Part shown: in pieces, positions 15,179-17,955 of the stretch | Layout: every line of letters begins with the position of its first letter | How positions within the stretch are numbered: position 1 is the stretch's first letter | Assembly (NCBI RefSeq): GCF_036516095.1 | Contig: NZ_DATBUM010000043.1 | Location: 1 to 17,955, forward strand | Direction of reading: 5' to 3' | DNA: 17,955 nucleotides | Source of the DNA: Fusobacterium_C sp036516095 | Lineage (GTDB): Bacteria; Fusobacteriota; Fusobacteriia; Fusobacteriales; Fusobacteriaceae | Notes under the pieces: model-generated | What the model was told of the DNA's origin: nothing | The model's database searches: none | What the model saw: the letters and a program-made list of their open reading frames with translations, nothing else | Translations under genes and position numbers: made by a program

Positions 15179-15230
15179 AAAGTAAAAAATATGATAGCAT
15201 ACAAGAAGAAATTAAAATGTAGGAGGAAAC

Positions 15231-16214
15231 ATGAAGGAATTTTTACATCAATTGAAGAACAGAGTATTAGGCGGGTATTTAGTAACAAGAGAAGATGTTG
15301 CAAGTTTATTAAACATTTCTATAGAGAAACAAGAAGAGTTACAAGAATTATTAAAAGCAGCCAATGAAATTCGAGAAAAGTTTTGTGGCAACTTTTTCAA
15401 CTTGTGTACGATCCTAAATGCAAAATCAGGTCGTTGCTCAGAAAATTGCAGATATTGTGCTCAATCCGCTCACTTTAAAACCAATGCCGAGGTGTATCCT
15501 CTTGTGAGTAAAGAAGTTGCCTTAGAAGCTGCAAAAGAAGTGGAACTAGAGGGAGCTCATCGTTTTTCTTTAGTGACAAGTGGAAGAGGATTACAGGGAA
15601 AAGAAGAGGAATTGGATAAATTACAAGAAATTTATCAATATTTACAAGAAAATACGAAGTTGGATTTATGTGCTTCTCATGGAATTTGCAGTAAAGAAGC
15701 TTTACAAAAATTAAAAGATGCGGGAGTAAAAACCTATCATCATAATTTGGAAAGTTCTAGAAGATTTTATCCTAGCATTTGTACTTCTCATAGCTTTGAG
15801 GATAGAGTCAATACAGTAAAATATGCTCACGAAGTAGGACTACAAGTATGCAGTGGAGGAATTTTCGGCTTGGGAGAAACAGAAGAAGACAGGATAGATA
15901 TGGCTTTTGATTTAAGAGAATTAGGAGTTCATTCCGTTCCTATCAATATTTTAACACCAATTCCGGGAACACCTTTGGAAAAAAATGAGGCTATAGATCC
16001 TAGAGAATTACTAAAAGATATTGCCATTTATCGATTTATTTTGCCAAAAGTGGCGATTCGATATGCCGGAGGGCGGGTGAAATTAGGAGACTATGCAAAG
16101 CTTGGTCTACAAGGTGGAGTAAACTCCGCCTTGACAGGAAATTTTTTAACAACAACAGGAAATACGATTGAAAGTGATAAACAAATGATTAAGGAGCTTG
16201 GGTATGAATACTAA
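15231..16214 (+). CDS. bioB: Biotin synthase (radical SAM), lacking the first auxiliary-cluster Cys
   Basis: This 327-residue radical SAM enzyme inserts sulfur into dethiobiotin. The SAM cluster motif CSENCRYC gives Cys69, Cys73 and Cys76. Other family landmarks are YHHNLESS (169-176), QVCSGGIFGLGE (205-216), PINILTPIPGTPLE (237-250) and IRYAGGR (276-282). Of the classical [2Fe-2S] ligands, the positions of E. coli Cys128, Cys188 and Arg260 correspond to Cys147, Cys207 and an Arg at 277. The position of E. coli Cys97 is Ser113 in RFSLVTSGRG. Additional cysteines lie at 153 and 184. This pattern agrees with the BioB type of obligate anaerobes, in which a different auxiliary cluster has been reported. 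An AGGAGG precedes the ATG. The end overlaps bioD by 11 bases. Confidence 0.95.
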   Translation: MKEFLHQLKNRVLGGYLVTREDVASLLNISIEKQEELQELLKAANEIREKFCGNFFNLCTILNAKSGRCSENCRYCAQSAHFKTNAEVYPLVSKEVALEAAKEVELEGAHRFSLVTSGRGLQGKEEELDKLQEIYQYLQENTKLDLCASHGICSKEALQKLKDAGVKTYHHNLESSRRFYPSICTSHSFEDRVNTVKYAHEVGLQVCSGGIFGLGETEEDRIDMAFDLRELGVHSVPINILTPIPGTPLEKNEAIDPRELLKDIAIYRFILPKVAIRYAGGRVKLGDYAKLGLQGGVNSALTGNFLTTTGNTIESDKQMIKELGYEY

Positions 16215-16899
16215 AGGGTATTTTGTCATTGGAACGGATACGGACATTGGAAAAACATTTTGCAGTACTTTGTTGTATCATGGTTTAAAAAATAAAAAAA
16301 GAATGTATTATAAGCCGGTACAGAGTGGCGGTATTTTGAAAGAGGGAAAGTTGTATGCTCCGGATGTTCTTTCTCTTTGTGAGTTTGAAGGAATGGAATA
16401 TCAAGAGGATATGGTAAGTTATGTGCTAGGTCCTGAGGTTTCTCCTCACTTAGCAAGTGAAATGGAAAATAAGGTTTTGGATGTTGACAAGATAAGAAAA
16501 TATTTTCAGGAACTTTGTAAGAAATATGAGTATTTAATTGTAGAGGGAGCAGGAGGTTTACATGTTCCTTTGATTCGAGATCAATTTTATATCTATGATT
16601 TAATTCGGGAATTCGGTTTTCCTGTTATTTTAGTAAGCAGTGCCAAGGTGGGTTCCATCAATCATGCGGTATTGACGATAGAATCTTTGAAACATATGGG
16701 GATTCCACTGCATGGTATTATTTTTAATCGAGTACAAAATACGGAAGAAAGTAAAGTGTATGAAAAAGATAATATAAATATCATTTTAAAAAAATCTCCT
16801 ACCAAAAATCATTTGATAATTTTGGAAGGAGAGCAAGAAATTGCAGAGGAAAAATTGGATTCATTTCTGAAAGGAGAGGCAAATGAAACAACGAAGTGA
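16204..16899 (+). CDS. bioD: Dethiobiotin synthetase
   Basis: This 231-residue ATP-dependent enzyme closes the ureido ring of 7,8-diaminononanoate with CO2 to give dethiobiotin. The P-loop is GTDTDIGKT at 10-18, the substrate-binding segment YYKPVQSGG lies near 36-43, and the second conserved motif is IVEGAGGLHVPL. I start it at ATG 16204 because AAGGAG (16191-16196) inside bioB is spaced 7 bases from it; an in-frame TTG at 16198 is too close to that site. It overlaps the end of bioB by 11 bases and the start of bioA by 17 bases, so the three are translationally coupled. Confidence 0.95.
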   Translation: MNTKGYFVIGTDTDIGKTFCSTLLYHGLKNKKRMYYKPVQSGGILKEGKLYAPDVLSLCEFEGMEYQEDMVSYVLGPEVSPHLASEMENKVLDVDKIRKYFQELCKKYEYLIVEGAGGLHVPLIRDQFYIYDLIREFGFPVILVSSAKVGSINHAVLTIESLKHMGIPLHGIIFNRVQNTEESKVYEKDNINIILKKSPTKNHLIILEGEQEIAEEKLDSFLKGEANETTK

Positions 16900-17955
16900 G
16901 TTACAGGAAAAAGATCTTCAATATATTTTTCATCCCTGTGCTCAAATGAAAGATTTTGAAGAAAATCCTCCTTTGGTCATTGAAAAAGGAGAAGGCTTAT
17001 ATCTAATAGATGAAAATGGAAAAAGATATATGGATTGTATTTCCAGCTGGTGGGTAAATTTATTTGGACATGCCAATCCACGTATCAATCAAGTGGTTAT
17101 GGAGCAAATTAACCGTTTGGAGCATGTTATTTTTGCAAGTTTTTCTCATAAACCTGCGATTGAGTTGGCGGAAGCTCTTGTGGAAGTGTTGCCAAAGGGA
17201 ATCAACAAATTTTTATTTGCGGATAACGGTTCCTCTTGTATTGAAATGGCTTTAAAATTAAGTTTTCAATATCATTTACAAACAGGAAATCCAAAAAAAA
17301 CAAAATTTATCTCTTTGGAAAATGCTTACCATGGAGAAACCATAGGAGCCTTGGGAGTTGGAGATGTGGATATCTTCACACAGACTTATCGTCCTTTGAT
17401 AAAAGAGGGAAAAAAGGTACGAGTTCCCTATTTGGACAATACAAAATCGGAAGAAGAATTTGCAGTCTATGAGGAAGAATGCATTCAGGAATTAAAAGAA
17501 CTGATAGAAAGTTCTCACGAGGAAATTGCCTGTATGATAGTGGAACCTATGGTACAGGGAGCTGCAGGAATGTTAATGTATTCAGCAAATTATCTGAAAC
17601 AAGTTCGGAAATTGACGAAACAATATAATATTCATCTGATAGATGACGAAATTGCAATGGGATTTGGACGAACCGGAAAAATGTTTGCCTGTGAACATGC
17701 AGGAATCACTCCTGACATCATGTGTTTGGCAAAAGGATTGTCCAGCGGATATTATCCGATTGCTTTGGTGTGTATTACTACAGATATTTTTAATGCTTTT
17801 TATGCCGATTATAAGGAGGGGAAATCTTTTTTACATTCTCACACCTATTCGGGGAATCCTTTGGGATGTCGCATCGCTGTGGAAGTATTACGAATTTTTC
17901 AAGAAGAAAATATTTTAGCCGTAGTAGAGGAAAAAGGGGAGTATTTACAAGCAAA
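16883..17955 (+). CDS. bioA: Adenosylmethionine-8-amino-7-oxononanoate aminotransferase (DAPA synthase), 3'-truncated
   Basis: The reading frame starts at ATG 16883 behind GGAGAGG and stays open to the window edge; 357 codons are visible of about 430-450 usual. This class III PLP aminotransferase converts 8-amino-7-oxononanoate to 7,8-diaminononanoate. BioA-specific features are SSWW (54-57), NAYHGETIGALGVGD (147-161), EPMVQGAAGM (221-230), DDEIAMGFGRTGKMFACEH (254-272) with the PLP-binding Asp255, and the Schiff-base Lys284 in CLAKGLSSGYYP. Whether SAM or lysine is the amino donor cannot be told from what is visible. It is the fourth gene of the biotin operon, and further bio genes may follow outside the window. 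Confidence 0.94.
   Translation, partial: MKQRSELQEKDLQYIFHPCAQMKDFEENPPLVIEKGEGLYLIDENGKRYMDCISSWWVNLFGHANPRINQVVMEQINRLEHVIFASFSHKPAIELAEALVEVLPKGINKFLFADNGSSCIEMALKLSFQYHLQTGNPKKTKFISLENAYHGETIGALGVGDVDIFTQTYRPLIKEGKKVRVPYLDNTKSEEEFAVYEEECIQELKELIESSHEEIACMIVEPMVQGAAGMLMYSANYLKQVRKLTKQYNIHLIDDEIAMGFGRTGKMFACEHAGITPDIMCLAKGLSSGYYPIALVCITTDIFNAFYADYKEGKSFLHSHTYSGNPLGCRIAVEVLRIFQEENILAVVEEKGEYLQA

Noticed and set aside
15181..15230. Promoter or operator before bioB (TATGAT, TATG-ATAG-CATA)
   Set aside because: No -35 stands at a usable distance and the repeat has only 4-base arms; bioB is more simply read from the birA promoter.
16198..16203. TTG start two codons upstream for bioD
   Set aside because: It is 1 base from the AAGGAG site, too close; ATG 16204 has proper spacing and gives the normal BioD N-terminus.

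Overview
The window is AT-rich, with short intergenic gaps and strong AGGAGG-type ribosome binding sites, and every gene lies on the + strand. The gene content is that of a strictly anaerobic, amino-acid-fermenting bacterium that degrades glutamate by the 2-hydroxyglutarate pathway. Codon use and gene order fit the genus Fusobacterium, and the F. necrophorum side is plausible, but the species is a guess. There are no insertion sequences, tRNAs, rRNAs or CRISPR arrays, and no gene-free stretch longer than about 170 bases.

Region 1 (1-1170) is the 3' part of a subtilisin-like (S8) serine peptidase gene cut by the window edge. A weak AT-only inverted repeat and an AT-rich promoter-like stretch follow it.

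Region 2 (about 1343-14171) looks like one long operon that ends in a strong intrinsic terminator. It starts with a large BglG/Mga-like regulator whose PTS phosphorylation sites all appear to be lost. Next come gcdD-gcdC-gcdB (membrane and biotin-carrier parts of the Na+-pumping glutaconyl-CoA decarboxylase), gctA-gctB (glutaconate CoA-transferase), gcdA (decarboxylase carboxyltransferase), gltS (Na+/glutamate symporter), hgdC (ATP-dependent activator), hgdA-hgdB (2-hydroxyglutaryl-CoA dehydratase) and a small cytoplasmic leucine-rich-repeat protein. Together they import glutamate with Na+, activate 2-hydroxyglutarate as its CoA ester, dehydrate it to glutaconyl-CoA, and decarboxylate that to crotonyl-CoA while expelling Na+. 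The glutamate dehydrogenase and 2-hydroxyglutarate dehydrogenase steps are not in the window. An unusual hairpin lies between hgdC and hgdA.

Region 3 (14172-17955) is a biotin operon: birA (biotin ligase), bioB, bioD and the start of bioA, with overlapping bioB-bioD-bioA junctions. It makes biotin and attaches it to Lys105 of GcdC, so the cofactor supply sits next to the main biotin enzyme of the catabolic operon.

The points most worth a second look are: the phosphorylation-blind regulator; the leucine-rich-repeat protein as a possible third component of the dehydratase; a BioB that lacks one of the classical [2Fe-2S] cysteines; a biotin ligase with no DNA-binding domain but about 90 extra C-terminal residues; and the two alternative RNA hairpins between hgdC and hgdA.
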